Source: Streptomyces lavendulae subsp. lavendulae
Lineage (GTDB): Bacteria; Actinomycetota; Actinomycetes; Streptomycetales; Streptomycetaceae
DNA: 64,000 bases
Assembly (NCBI RefSeq): GCF_002803845.1
Contig: NZ_CP024985.1
Coordinates: forward strand, 6,459,501 to 6,523,500
Direction of reading: 5' to 3'
The number at the start of each line of letters is the position of its first letter. Position 1 is the first letter of the stretch. Position numbers and translations under genes: made by a program. Of this stretch, positions 15,722 through 24,314 are shown piece after piece. The notes under the pieces were generated by a model that was given only the letters and a program-made list of their open reading frames with translations, did no database searches and was not told where the DNA came from.

Positions 15722-16366
15722 ATGGACAGCGCGGCGGACGGCAGTGGCTACCAGGCGTGGTCGGAGGTCACCCCCGACGCCGCGCGGCGGCTGCTGGTCG
15801 CGGCCGTCGAGGCCTTCGCCGAGCGCGGCTACCACGCGACCACCACGCGCGACATCGCGGGCCGGGCCGGGATGAGCCCGGCGGCGCTCTACATCCACTA
15901 CAAGACGAAGGAAGAGCTGCTCCACCGCATCAGCCGGATCGGTCACGACAAGGCGCTGGAGATCCTGGAGACCGCCGCCGCCGGGCCCGGAACGGCCGCC
16001 GAGCGGCTCGACGCGGCCGTCCGCTCCTTCGTGGGCTGGCACGCCGCCCACCACACCACCGCGCGCGTGGTCCAGTACGAGCTCGACGCGCTCGCGCCCG
16101 AGCACCGCGGCGAGATCGTCGCGCTGCGCCGCGAGAGCGACGCCGCCGTGCGCCGCATCATCGCCGAGGGGGTCGGGGCGGGGGAGTTCGACGTCCCCGA
16201 CGTCCCCGGGACCACCCTCGCCGTGCTGTCCCTGTGCATCGACGTGGCCCGCTGGTTCAGCACCGCCGGTCACCGCACACCCGACGAGGTCGGCGCGCTC
16301 TACGCCGACCTCGTGCTCCGCATGGTGGGCGCCCGCCCGGCCGCCGTGCCCGTGGTTCAGAAGTAG
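15722..16366 (+). CDS. TetR-family regulator
   Basis: 214 residues. Helix-turn-helix TTTRDIAGRAGMSPAALYIH followed by YKTKEELL; the C-terminal domain resembles regulators of acyl-CoA metabolism. The last ten bases overlap the 3' end of the convergent MaoC gene. The twin sites B1 (own promoter) and B2 (MaoC promoter) suggest that it controls both. The ligand is probably an acyl-CoA, by context only. Confidence 0.9.
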   Translation: MDSAADGSGYQAWSEVTPDAARRLLVAAVEAFAERGYHATTTRDIAGRAGMSPAALYIHYKTKEELLHRISRIGHDKALEILETAAAGPGTAAERLDAAVRSFVGWHAAHHTTARVVQYELDALAPEHRGEIVALRRESDAAVRRIIAEGVGAGEFDVPDVPGTTLAVLSLCIDVARWFSTAGHRTPDEVGALYADLVLRMVGARPAAVPVVQK

Positions 16367-16818
16367 TAGCGGGACACCGACTCCGCGACGCAGACCGGCT
16401 TCTCGCCGCCCTCGCGCTCCACGGTGACCGTCGCCGCGACCTGCACGCCCTCGCCCGCCTCGGTGACCGCCGTGATCACGGCCGTGGCGCGCAGCCGCGA
16501 GCCGACCGGCACCGGCGCCGGAAAACGGACCTTGTCCGTCCCGTAGTTGATGCCCATCCGCATGCCCTCGACGCGCATGACCTGCGGCACCAGGCTGGGC
16601 AGCAGCGACAGCGTCAGATAGCCGTGCGCGATCGTGGAACCGAAGGGGCCCGAGGCGGCCCGCTCCGGGTCCACGTGGATCCACTGGTGGTCGCCGGTCG
16701 CGTCCGCGAAGAGGTCGATCCGCTTCTGGTCCACCTCCAGCCACCCGCTCGGGCCGAGCACGGCGCCGATCCCGGCGCGCAGTTCCTCGGCGGAGGTGAA
16801 GATCCTCGGTTCGGCCAT
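16357..16818 (-). CDS. MaoC-type enoyl-CoA hydratase/dehydratase
   Basis: 153 residues of single hot-dog fold. The catalytic pair is Asp43 and His48 in ADATGDHQWIHVDPERA. The following FGSTIAHGYLTLSLLP and INYGTDKVRFPAPVPVGS stretches are typical of R-specific enoyl-CoA hydratases. It probably hydrates an enoyl-CoA, fitting the surrounding acyl-CoA genes. It converges on and overlaps the TetR gene by ten bases. Operator-like site B2 lies in its promoter. Confidence 0.93.
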   Translation of the reverse strand: MAEPRIFTSAEELRAGIGAVLGPSGWLEVDQKRIDLFADATGDHQWIHVDPERAASGPFGSTIAHGYLTLSLLPSLVPQVMRVEGMRMGINYGTDKVRFPAPVPVGSRLRATAVITAVTEAGEGVQVAATVTVEREGGEKPVCVAESVSRYYF

Positions 16819-16852
16819 GCCCTGCCCCTGTCGTCCGCTGCCGTGCAACTAA

Positions 16853-16866
16853 TAAGCGTTTGCTCA
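16853..16866. promoter_or_regulatory. Operator-like site B2 upstream of MaoC
   Basis: TAAGCGTTTGCTCA matches site B1 at 13 of 14 positions in the same orientation. It lies 35 bases upstream of the MaoC start codon, and about 50 bases before the divergent soxR start. Confidence 0.55.
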
Positions 16867-16907
16867 GCATGCTGGGGCCCGCATGCGTCTGTCAACGGAT
16901 CTCCGAC

Positions 16908-16913
16908 TAGGCT
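16908..16913 (+). promoter_or_regulatory. Probable -10 element of a leaderless soxR transcript
   Basis: TAGGCT ends seven bases before the GTG start codon, and no ribosome-binding site is visible. This spacing places transcription at or next to the start codon, a common leaderless arrangement in Streptomyces. No convincing -35 element was found. Confidence 0.45.
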
Positions 16914-16920
16914 CGGTCGC

Positions 16921-17370
16921 GTGCCGCAGATTCCCGAGAACGTCCACGAACTCACGGTCGGCCAGCTCTCCGCGCGCAGCGGGGCAGCCGTCTCCGCACT
17001 GCACTTCTACGAGACCAAAGGACTGATCAGCAGCCGCCGGACCTCCGGCAACCAGCGCCGCTACACGCGCGAGGCGCTGCGCCGGGTGGCCTTCGTGCGC
17101 GCCGCGCAGCGCGTGGGCATACCGTTGGCCGACATCCGCGAGGCACTGGTCGAACTGCCCGAGGGGCGCACCCCCACCCCCGAGGACTGGGCACGGCTGT
17201 CCGAGAACTGGCGCGCCGAGCTCGACGAGCGGATCCGGCAACTCAGCGATCTGCGCGACCGGTTGTCGGACTGCATCGGCTGCGGCTGCCTCTCGCTGAA
17301 GAAGTGCGCCCTGTCCAACCCGGACGACGCCTTCGGCGCCCGCCTCACCGGATCCCGGCTGTCGCAGTAG
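16921..17370 (+). CDS. soxR: SoxR-type redox-sensing MerR-family activator
   Basis: 149 residues. A MerR N-terminal domain (LTVGQLSARSGAAVSALHFY, then ETKGLI) is followed by a dimerisation helix and the SoxR [2Fe-2S] motif with Cys118, Cys121, Cys123 and Cys129 (CIGCGCLSLKKC). In Streptomyces, SoxR senses redox-active metabolites rather than superoxide as such. No classic SoxR box was recognised in this window, so its targets are probably elsewhere. Its last 26 bases overlap the 3' end of the convergent BKACE-like gene. Confidence 0.95.
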   Translation: MPQIPENVHELTVGQLSARSGAAVSALHFYETKGLISSRRTSGNQRRYTREALRRVAFVRAAQRVGIPLADIREALVELPEGRTPTPEDWARLSENWRAELDERIRQLSDLRDRLSDCIGCGCLSLKKCALSNPDDAFGARLTGSRLSQ

Positions 17371-18094
17371 CGGCCTCCCGCAGGTCCCGGGCGGCGGCCA
17401 CCAGTTCGGCATTGGAGCGCGCCGCCCGCCCGTCGGGCAGGTGCAGGACGTCCCCCACGCCGGTCCGCGCTCCGGTACCGCACCGCGCGGCCATCCGCAG
17501 CACCGGCCAGGCGGCCGCCTCCCGCCCGTACAGCACGACCGGCACCGGCGGCAGCCAGCGCAGCGCCGCCACCAGCGCCGGGTCGGCCTCGGCCAGCTCC
17601 ACCACCAGCCGGACCGGGCCGTGGTCCGGCTGGGCCCACTCCAGGAACCGGGCCAGCGGCTCCGGCCCGGCCCCGCCGCCCAGGGGGACCAGCGCGTCCA
17701 CCGCCACCCCGCGCGCCAGCAGGACCCGGCCCAGCGGACCGGCGCCCGGCTCCGCGAACCGCACCTGGGCCCGGTCGGGCAGCACCGTCCAGGACCGCAC
17801 GCGCTCCAGCCGCCCGGCGGGATCCGGCTCGGCGTCGACGGCGGCCGGAACCGAGAGGGGTACGCGGACCCCCGCGCCGCGCATCTCCTCCAGCAGCGGA
17901 CCGACCACCCGGGGCGAGAGGCTCTCCCGCCCGCACGGGGTCCTCGGGTGCACCAGGACCTCCCCGGCCCCGGCGGCGACGGCCGCCACCGCCGACTCCG
18001 TCAGATCCCGCGGGGTCATCGGCACCGCAGCTCCGTCGCCGGCGCCGCGCGATCCGTTGACCGCCACCTGGAGCACCGCCCCCGGACCGCTCAT
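17345..18094 (-). CDS. BKACE-family (DUF849) beta-keto acid cleavage-like enzyme
   Basis: 249 residues, somewhat shorter than usual for the family. Recognisable features are VAVNGSR near the N-terminus, an AGAGEVLVHPR segment, and the C-terminal RTGVGDVLHLPDGRAARSNA that matches the family R-x-G-x-x-D-x-x-x-L-P-D-G pattern. The usual zinc-binding H-x-H of the early strand appears as V-H-P-R, so one metal ligand seems to be replaced. Family members condense or cleave beta-keto acids with acetyl-CoA. The start overlaps the stop of the upstream zinc-ribbon gene (ATGA), so the two are coupled. Confidence 0.78.
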   Translation of the reverse strand: MSGPGAVLQVAVNGSRGAGDGAAVPMTPRDLTESAVAAVAAGAGEVLVHPRTPCGRESLSPRVVGPLLEEMRGAGVRVPLSVPAAVDAEPDPAGRLERVRSWTVLPDRAQVRFAEPGAGPLGRVLLARGVAVDALVPLGGGAGPEPLARFLEWAQPDHGPVRLVVELAEADPALVAALRWLPPVPVVLYGREAAAWPVLRMAARCGTGARTGVGDVLHLPDGRAARSNAELVAAARDLREAATATAGIR

Positions 18095-18705
18095 GCCGCG
18101 CCCGCCGGGGCCGGGAGCACCGCCGCCGGGTGCGCCAGGACCGTGTCCGCCAGCGCCGGTCTCGGCACCACGATCCCGCAGCCCCCGCACACCGGCCCGT
18201 CCCACGCCCACGCCCCGGCCCACGCCCCGTGGACCCTCAGGGCCGGCGGCCACCGCAACTCCCGCTCCCCGCACACCGGGCAGGCCGTGCCGGGCTCCGA
18301 CTCCAGCGCCTTCACCAGCCGGCGCAGCACCTCGCCCAGCGTCCCCTCCGGCCGCACCCCCGGATCGACGCACCGCACCACGGCGTCCCCGCTGCCGCCC
18401 CAGGCCCACTCCGGCCGGCGCACCCCGTCGTGCTTCTCACGTCTACGGCGCGCCGCGAACTGCCGCTCGTACTCCAGCCAGACCGCCCGGGCGTCCTCCA
18501 GTTCCTCCAGCGCCGCTACCAGGCGCAGCGGATCCGCGCCCCGGTCCTCGGGGGCGATCCCGTGCCGGTCGCACAGGTGCCACCACGTCGCCCGGTGCCC
18601 GTAGGGCGCGAACCGCTCCAGGCAGCGGCGCAGCGAATGGCGCCGCAGGGCCCGGTCGTTGCGCGCGTCGCGCACCTGGTAGGCCAGACTCCGAAATCCC
18701 GCCAT
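18091..18705 (-). CDS. Conserved hypothetical protein with a zinc-ribbon
   Basis: 204 residues. The first half is Arg/Leu-rich and helical (LAYQVRDARNDRALRRHSLR, then CLERFAPYGHR with WWHLCDRHGI). The second half has a likely zinc ribbon built from CPVCGE and CGGCG about 30 residues apart. No enzyme motif is recognised. It is translationally coupled to the BKACE-like gene (four-base overlap), which suggests joint expression. Confidence 0.7.
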   Translation of the reverse strand: MAGFRSLAYQVRDARNDRALRRHSLRRCLERFAPYGHRATWWHLCDRHGIAPEDRGADPLRLVAALEELEDARAVWLEYERQFAARRRREKHDGVRRPEWAWGGSGDAVVRCVDPGVRPEGTLGEVLRRLVKALESEPGTACPVCGERELRWPPALRVHGAWAGAWAWDGPVCGGCGIVVPRPALADTVLAHPAAVLPAPAGAA

Positions 18706-18859
18706 CGCACCTTCACCTCCGCCGCCGTGCCCCCGCCCACACCTGTGTTCGCGCTACCCCGTCGAACGAAGCAGCGCGCCCTGACGTGCCCAACATGCCC
18801 TGCCGGACGTGGGCGCATGCGGGGGCGGTCGAGGCGTGCGGGTGGCACATGGCCGGAAC

Positions 18860-20233
18860 TCAGCGCCCCATGCGCCCCGCCCCGACCACGATCCGGGCCA
18901 GCTCCTCGTGGCAGATGTCGCTGTGCGCCCCCGACGGCGGACCGCCCCGCCGTACCACGGAGCCCGCGTCCACGCTGACGCAACCGGCCGTCGGCAGCCC
19001 GTCGCGCAGGGCCGCCTCCAGGGTGAGCCGCGGCGCGTCCGGCAGCGCCTGCACCCCGTCGTGCCCGACCGCGCCCCACCGTTCGTCGAACCCGAGCAGA
19101 CCGGCCGAATCTCCCACCATCCGGGACGCCAGGGGATAGAACAGCCCCAGGGCGCTGTCGTGGGAGGAGTGACAGGCCACCACGGGGCCGTCGACCCTGC
19201 GCTGGAGTCCCCGCAGGGCGCCGCCGCGGTGTGGGTCGTGGGGGAGGCGGTCGCTGAAGGCGTAGTGGGAGAAGGCTCCCTGGAGCAGGGTCAGCGACTT
19301 CAGCTGCCGGGCGCCGTCCGGTACCGCGCGCAGGGAGAAGGACACCACCCGCGCCCCGAAGCTGTGGCCGATCAGGTGGACGCGCAGGGCGGGACGTCTG
19401 CCCGCCAGGTCGGCGAGCACCGGCCCGAGCCCGTGCTCGCCGACGACCCCGGCCCGGTTCTTCATCTCGTAGTACGTGGCCTGGCGGAGCAGTTCCTTGG
19501 CCCCGCCCCACAGGGCCCGCAGCCCGTCGCCGGGGGCCAGGCCCGGCGCGTCCCCGGCGTCCGCCCCGGAGGCGGCCAGGGCCTCGGCCAGTTCCCGGCA
19601 GACCTCCCGCACGTCCCGCGCGAACAGGGCCGGTACTCCGCGGGCGCCGCCCGGGTCCGCCGCCGCCGAGGGCCGGCCCGCGGGGGCGACCCGGTCGACA
19701 TTGGCGAGTTCCCGTACCAGGGCCCCGAACTCGGCGAGGGCGGCCTCCGACTCCGGCCGGGCGTCGAGCAGTTCGGCGACCCGGTCGAGCTCCGCCTCCC
19801 GGCCCGGCCAGAACACCCCGAGCGCCCGCCGCGTGCCCACGTCCAGGCCGGTGGCGGTATCGGTATCGGTGGCGGCGGCCGCGGCCCGCGGGTCGAAGTC
19901 CGGGATCGGCTCGTCGGAGAAGCGGATCGAGGGCCAGACCACCCCCACGTAGCCGAGCCGCACCCCCGTTCCCACCAGCCCCGGGAACGGGGCGAAGAAC
20001 CGGTCGAAGAGCCGGGTCGCGGTGGTCCGGTCGCTGTTCCAGCCGTGGGCGAAGACCAGCAGGTCCGTGGCCTCGATCCGGGCCACCGCCGCCCGCGTCG
20101 CCGGATCCACGTCCCCCTGGGCGTCGAAGGTCAGCTCCCGGTAGTGCCCGACGCCCACCCCGGTCGTGGTCGTGTTCGCGGTCGTGGCCCCGGCCCGGGC
20201 TCCGGTTCCGAATGCGGCTCCGCTGTCCGTCAT
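18860..20233 (-). CDS. Alpha/beta-hydrolase (serine esterase/lipase-like)
   Basis: 457 residues. A strand DLLVFAHGWNSDRTT near residues 57-70 resembles the oxyanion strand, and VHLIGHSFGARVVSF carries the nucleophile elbow G-H-S-F-G with catalytic Ser. An insertion of about 200 residues separates these. His and Asp of the triad cannot be assigned with certainty; CHSSHDSALGLFYPLAS is a candidate region. No signal peptide is seen. The ATG at 20233 has GGAGGGGG upstream. The biological substrate is unknown. Confidence 0.75.
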   Translation of the reverse strand: MTDSGAAFGTGARAGATTANTTTTGVGVGHYRELTFDAQGDVDPATRAAVARIEATDLLVFAHGWNSDRTTATRLFDRFFAPFPGLVGTGVRLGYVGVVWPSIRFSDEPIPDFDPRAAAAATDTDTATGLDVGTRRALGVFWPGREAELDRVAELLDARPESEAALAEFGALVRELANVDRVAPAGRPSAAADPGGARGVPALFARDVREVCRELAEALAASGADAGDAPGLAPGDGLRALWGGAKELLRQATYYEMKNRAGVVGEHGLGPVLADLAGRRPALRVHLIGHSFGARVVSFSLRAVPDGARQLKSLTLLQGAFSHYAFSDRLPHDPHRGGALRGLQRRVDGPVVACHSSHDSALGLFYPLASRMVGDSAGLLGFDERWGAVGHDGVQALPDAPRLTLEAALRDGLPTAGCVSVDAGSVVRRGGPPSGAHSDICHEELARIVVGAGRMGR

Positions 20234-20338
20234 GACGTCCCCCTCCGTGCCGTGCCTGCGGTGCACGCAGCATCCCGCCGCGGGCGCCCGTCGGCCAGCC
20301 CCGCGGCAGCACGGGATCCGCCCGGCCGGCGGGCGCGG

Positions 20339-21634
20339 TCAGGAGTAGAGGAGGTACTCCTCCCGGACCGCCGCGAACCGGGCCAGCCCCGCCGCCCAGT
20401 CGCCCGCGATCTCCTCCACCCCCGCCCCGGCCTCCACCAGCGTCCGCACCCGGTCGGAGCCGGTCAGCCGGTCGATCCAGTGGTCCGCGCGCCAGCCGAA
20501 GCCGCTCCACACCCGCCGCGCGGTGACCAGCAGGCCGATCCCCGCCCGCACCGGGTCGAAGGCCTCGCGGTCGTGGACGATCAGCCGGACCCCGCCGCAG
20601 AGCTTCCCGGCGTGCTTGGAGAAGGAGGGGGTGAACCAGGTCTCCCGGAACCAGACGCCGGGCAGCCCCAGCCCGTTCGCCGCCTCCGCCCACCGCCGGT
20701 CCACGCCCTCCGCGCCGACCACCTCGAAGGGGGTGGTCGTGCCCCGGCCCTCGGAGAGGGTGGTCCCCTCGAACAGGCAGGTCCCCGCGTAGGCGAGGGC
20801 GGTGTCCGGGGTGGGCATGTTCGGGCTCGGCGGCACCCACGGCAGCCCGGTGGAACCGTAGAAGGACGCGCGGCGCCAGCCCGTCATGGGCACCGTCCGC
20901 AGCCGGACCGGACGGGAGCCGAGGAACTCGCCGTTGAAGAGCAGGGCCAGCTCGGCCGCCGTCATCCCGTGCGCGAGCGCGATCGGCTCGCGGCCCACGA
21001 AGCTGGCGTACGGCCGCTCCAGCACCGGTCCGGCCGCCCGGCGTCCGCCCACCGGGTTGGGCCGGTCCAGCACCACCACGGCCTTGCCGGCCAGGGCGGC
21101 CGCGCGCATGCAGTCGTAGAGGGTCCAGACGTAGGTGTAGAAGCGGGCGCCGACGTCCTGGATGTCGAAGACGACGGTGTCGATCCCGGCCGCCGTGAAG
21201 AGGTCCGCCAGGCGCTGCCCACCGGTGTCGTACGTGTCGTACACGGGCAGGCCCGTCGCCGGATCCCGGCCGGTCCCCTCCGAGCCGCCCGCCTGGGCCG
21301 ATCCGCGGAAACCGTGTTCCGGCCCGAACACCGCGACCAGGTCCACCCGGGGGTCGGCGTGCAGGACGTCGACCAGGTGGCGTGCGTCGGCGGTGATCCC
21401 GGTGGGGTTGGTGACGACGCCGACGCGCTGCCCGGCGAGTTCCGCGTACCCGTCGGCGGCGAGCCGTTCGCACCCGGTGAGCACCCGCTCCGGCGCGGGG
21501 GCGGCAGCCGTGCCCGCCGTGCCCGGCGCCGTGCCCGGCGCGGCGGCACGGGCCGCCGGAGCGGCTCCGGCGACGGCCCCGGCGGCCCCCACGGCCCCCG
21601 CCAGTCCCAGCACCCCGCGTCGTGACAGCGTCAT
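20339..21634 (-). CDS. namZ: Secreted exo-beta-N-acetylmuramidase NamZ-like (DUF1343)
   Basis: 431 residues. A twin-arginine-type signal (SRRGVLGLAG) precedes an Ala/Pro linker. The DUF1343 catalytic domain then begins VLTGCERLAADGYAELAGQR. Family motifs include VGVVTNPTGI, VAVFGPEHGFRG, VYDTYD, VFDIQDVGARFYTYVWTLY and VLDRPNPVGG. The family (GH171) removes terminal N-acetylmuramic acid from peptidoglycan fragments. Length and completeness are normal. It is divergent from the SDR gene, with operator-like site C1 between them. Confidence 0.9.
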   Translation of the reverse strand: MTLSRRGVLGLAGAVGAAGAVAGAAPAARAAAPGTAPGTAGTAAAPAPERVLTGCERLAADGYAELAGQRVGVVTNPTGITADARHLVDVLHADPRVDLVAVFGPEHGFRGSAQAGGSEGTGRDPATGLPVYDTYDTGGQRLADLFTAAGIDTVVFDIQDVGARFYTYVWTLYDCMRAAALAGKAVVVLDRPNPVGGRRAAGPVLERPYASFVGREPIALAHGMTAAELALLFNGEFLGSRPVRLRTVPMTGWRRASFYGSTGLPWVPPSPNMPTPDTALAYAGTCLFEGTTLSEGRGTTTPFEVVGAEGVDRRWAEAANGLGLPGVWFRETWFTPSFSKHAGKLCGGVRLIVHDREAFDPVRAGIGLLVTARRVWSGFGWRADHWIDRLTGSDRVRTLVEAGAGVEEIAGDWAAGLARFAAVREEYLLYS

Positions 21635-21670
21635 CCGGACACGCTAGGGCCCTGACCCCTTCCGCCCCGA

Positions 21671-21690
21671 CATACCGACTGGTTAGTCTG
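21671..21690. promoter_or_regulatory. Operator-like site C1 upstream of the SDR/acyl-CoA ligase/TetR operon
   Basis: CATACCGACTGGTTAGTCTG contains GACT/AGTC arms and shares an identical 13-base block (in reverse complement ACCAGTCGGTATG) with site C2 at 28717-28736. It lies about 40 bases before the SDR start codon. The TetR at 24315 is the likely binder. Confidence 0.6.
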
Positions 21691-21727
21691 CCCGGGATCC
21701 GTCGGGCAGTGGCGAAAGGTGATCCCC

Positions 21728-22492
21728 GTGAACGCGTACCAGGACCAGCGAGTCGTCGTCACCGGCGCGGGCGGCGGCATCGGCGCGGCCCTCGCCCGCC
21801 GCTTCGCCGCCGAGGGCGCCACCGTCGCCGTCAACGACCTCGACCCCGCGAAGGCCGAAGCGATCGCGCGGGAGATCGGCCCCCGGGCCGTCGCGGTCCC
21901 CGGAGACGCCTCGACGGTCGCCGGTGCGGCCCGCGAGGCCCTCGGCGGCACGGTCGACGTCTACTGCGCCAACGCCGGACTCGCCTCGGGCGGGGACGTC
22001 TTCGCGGACGAGGCCGTGTGGGAGGCGGCCTGGGACACCAACGTCATGGCGCACGTACGGGCCGCCCGGACCCTGCTGCCGCAGTGGCTGGAGCGCGGCA
22101 GCGGCCGCTTCGTGTCCACCGTCTCCGCCGCCGGGCTGCTGACCATGATCGGGGCGGCGCCGTACAGTGTCAGCAAGCACGGTGCCCTCGCCTTCGCGGA
22201 ATGGCTCTCGCTGACCTACCGCCACCGGGGCGTCCGGGTCCACGCCATCTGCCCGCAGGGCGTGCGCACCGACATGCTGACCGCCGCGGGCTCGGCGGGC
22301 GAACTCGTCCTGGCGCCGACCGCCATCGAGCCGGACGCGGTCGCTGACGCACTGTTCGACGGCATGGAGAAGGGCCGCTTCTTGATCCTCCCGCACCCCG
22401 AGGTGGCGGACTACCACGCCGCCCGCGCGAACGACCCGGACCGGTGGCTGGGGGCCATGAACCACCTCCAGCAGAAGTGGGAGTCCTCGTGA
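21728..22492 (+). CDS. Short-chain dehydrogenase/reductase
   Basis: 254 residues. Rossmann motif TGAGGGIGAALA at about residues 13-24, NAG motif in YCANAGLASGG, catalytic Ser in STVSAAGL, and Tyr-x-x-x-Lys in YSVSKHGALAF. It probably oxidises or reduces a 3-hydroxyacyl or related alcohol. The GTG at 21728 is preferred over one at 21719 because AAAGG is correctly spaced. Its stop overlaps the start of the ligase gene (GTGA). Operator-like site C1 lies in its promoter. Confidence 0.93.
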   Translation: MNAYQDQRVVVTGAGGGIGAALARRFAAEGATVAVNDLDPAKAEAIAREIGPRAVAVPGDASTVAGAAREALGGTVDVYCANAGLASGGDVFADEAVWEAAWDTNVMAHVRAARTLLPQWLERGSGRFVSTVSAAGLLTMIGAAPYSVSKHGALAFAEWLSLTYRHRGVRVHAICPQGVRTDMLTAAGSAGELVLAPTAIEPDAVADALFDGMEKGRFLILPHPEVADYHAARANDPDRWLGAMNHLQQKWESS

Positions 22493-24234
22493 CGCCCGCC
22501 GGCGCGCCCGGGGCCGGCGGGGCGGACCCGGCCGGCTCCCCGTACGCCGCGCGGCCGTGGCTGGGCCGGCTCAGCGCGGCGCAGCTGGCGCCGGTCAGCC
22601 CGCCGGCCACCGTGCTGCACGCCTTCCGGGCGGCCGTGGCCCGCGCCCCCGGGCGCACGGCCCTCGCGTACTTCGACGGGCGCGTCGGCTACGCCGAGGC
22701 CGACGCCCTCTCCGACTCCCTCGCCGGGTACCTCGTCGCGCGGGGGGTCCGGCGGGGCGACCGGGTCGCCGTCATGCTCCAGAACTCCCCGCACTTCGTG
22801 CTCTGCGTGCTGGCCGCCTGGAAGGCCGGGGCGGTGGTCGTCCCGCTGAACCCGATGTACAAGTCCGCCGAGGCCGGGCACGTGCTGCGCGACTCGGGTG
22901 CCGTCGCGCTGGTCTGCGAGGCCGGCGCCTGGGCGCGGTACCTGCGCGGGACGGCGGACGGGGCCGGGGTCCGGATCGTCCTCACCACCGACGAGCGCGA
23001 CTTCCAGACCCGCGACGACGCCCGCCTCTTCCCCGCCCCGGACCCGGCCCCCGCCCCGGACCCGGCACCGGCCCCGGCCCCGGCCCCGGCCCCGGAACCG
23101 CTCCCGGGCGGGCCCGAGGACCTGGTGGCCGTGGCGCGCCACGGCCACCCCGCGCCGGAAGGGCCGGATCCGGAGTCCGGCGACCTCGCACTCCTCGGCT
23201 ACACCTCCGGCACCTCCGGCACCCCCAAGGGCGCCATGAACCCGCACGGGGCGCTGACCTACAACGCCACCCGCCAGGTCACCGGCCACCCCCTGCCCGA
23301 AGGCGCCGGGTACTTCGCCCTCGCGCCGCTCTTCCACATCACCGGCCTCGTCTGCGAGCTCGCCGCCTGCTTCGTCAACGCCGGCACCCTCGTCCTCGCC
23401 CGCCGCTTCGACGCGGGCGCCGTCCTCGACGCCTTCCTCGAACACCGCCCCGCCTACACCATCGGACCGGCCACCGCCTTCATGGCCCTGGCAGCCCACT
23501 CCGCCGCCACCGCGGAGCACTTCGCCTCGTTCCAGGTGGTCTCCTCGGGCGGGGCCCCGCTCCCGCCCGCCCTCGTCGAGCGCCTCCGCGCCTCCTTCGG
23601 CTTCTACCTCCGCAACGGCTACGGCCTCACCGAGTGCACTGCCCCCTGCGCCTCGGTGCCCGCCCACCGCGAGGCGCCCGTAGACCCCCGCTCGGGCACC
23701 CTCTCGGTCGGTCTGCCCGGCGCGCAGACCCTCGTACGGATCCTCGACGAGCAGGGCGCGGAGGTCCCCCTCGGCGAGACCGGCGAGATCGCCGTCCGCG
23801 GCCCCCAGGTCGTGCCCGGCTACTGGGGGCTCCCCGACGAGACCGCCGCGGCCTTCCCGGACGGGGAACTGCGCACCGGTGACGTCGGCTTCATGGACCG
23901 AGACGGCTGGCTCTACGTCGTCGACCGCAAGAAGGACATGATCAACGCCTCCGGGTTCAAAGTCTGGCCGAGGGAGGTGGAGGACGTCCTCCACACCCAC
24001 CCCGCCGTCCGCGAGGCGGCCGTCGTCGGCGTCCCCGACGCCTACCGCGGCGAGAGCGTGAAGGCGTACGTGAGCCTGCGGCCCGGGGCCGGCGCCGACC
24101 CCGCGGAACTGTCCGCGTACTGCGCCGAGCGGCTCGCCGCGTACAAGTACCCGCGCGAGGTCGAGATCCTGCCTGTTCTTCCCCAGACCACCAGTGGCAA
24201 GATCCTGCGACGGGAACTGCGCGAGCGCGGCTGA
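22489..24234 (+). CDS. AMP-forming acyl-CoA synthetase/ligase
   Basis: 581 residues of the ANL superfamily. It activates a carboxylic acid as the adenylate and then the CoA thioester. Motifs: P-loop YTSGTSGTPKGAM, LFHITGLVCEL, YGLTECTAPC, GELRTGDVGFMD, the DRKKDMINASGFKVWPREVE hinge, and the catalytic Lys region TTSGKILRREL at the end. A Pro-Ala repeat linker (about residues 182-204) interrupts the N-terminal domain. It is translationally coupled to the SDR upstream and followed by the TetR gene. Substrate unknown. Confidence 0.93.
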   Translation: MTPAGAPGAGGADPAGSPYAARPWLGRLSAAQLAPVSPPATVLHAFRAAVARAPGRTALAYFDGRVGYAEADALSDSLAGYLVARGVRRGDRVAVMLQNSPHFVLCVLAAWKAGAVVVPLNPMYKSAEAGHVLRDSGAVALVCEAGAWARYLRGTADGAGVRIVLTTDERDFQTRDDARLFPAPDPAPAPDPAPAPAPAPAPEPLPGGPEDLVAVARHGHPAPEGPDPESGDLALLGYTSGTSGTPKGAMNPHGALTYNATRQVTGHPLPEGAGYFALAPLFHITGLVCELAACFVNAGTLVLARRFDAGAVLDAFLEHRPAYTIGPATAFMALAAHSAATAEHFASFQVVSSGGAPLPPALVERLRASFGFYLRNGYGLTECTAPCASVPAHREAPVDPRSGTLSVGLPGAQTLVRILDEQGAEVPLGETGEIAVRGPQVVPGYWGLPDETAAAFPDGELRTGDVGFMDRDGWLYVVDRKKDMINASGFKVWPREVEDVLHTHPAVREAAVVGVPDAYRGESVKAYVSLRPGAGADPAELSAYCAERLAAYKYPREVEILPVLPQTTSGKILRRELRERG

Positions 24235-24314
24235 AAACCGTCGGACGGTCGTACGGCGCAGGACACCCGGCACACGCAGGACAGGCGACGGATCAGGAGA
24301 GGAAGGCGAGCACC

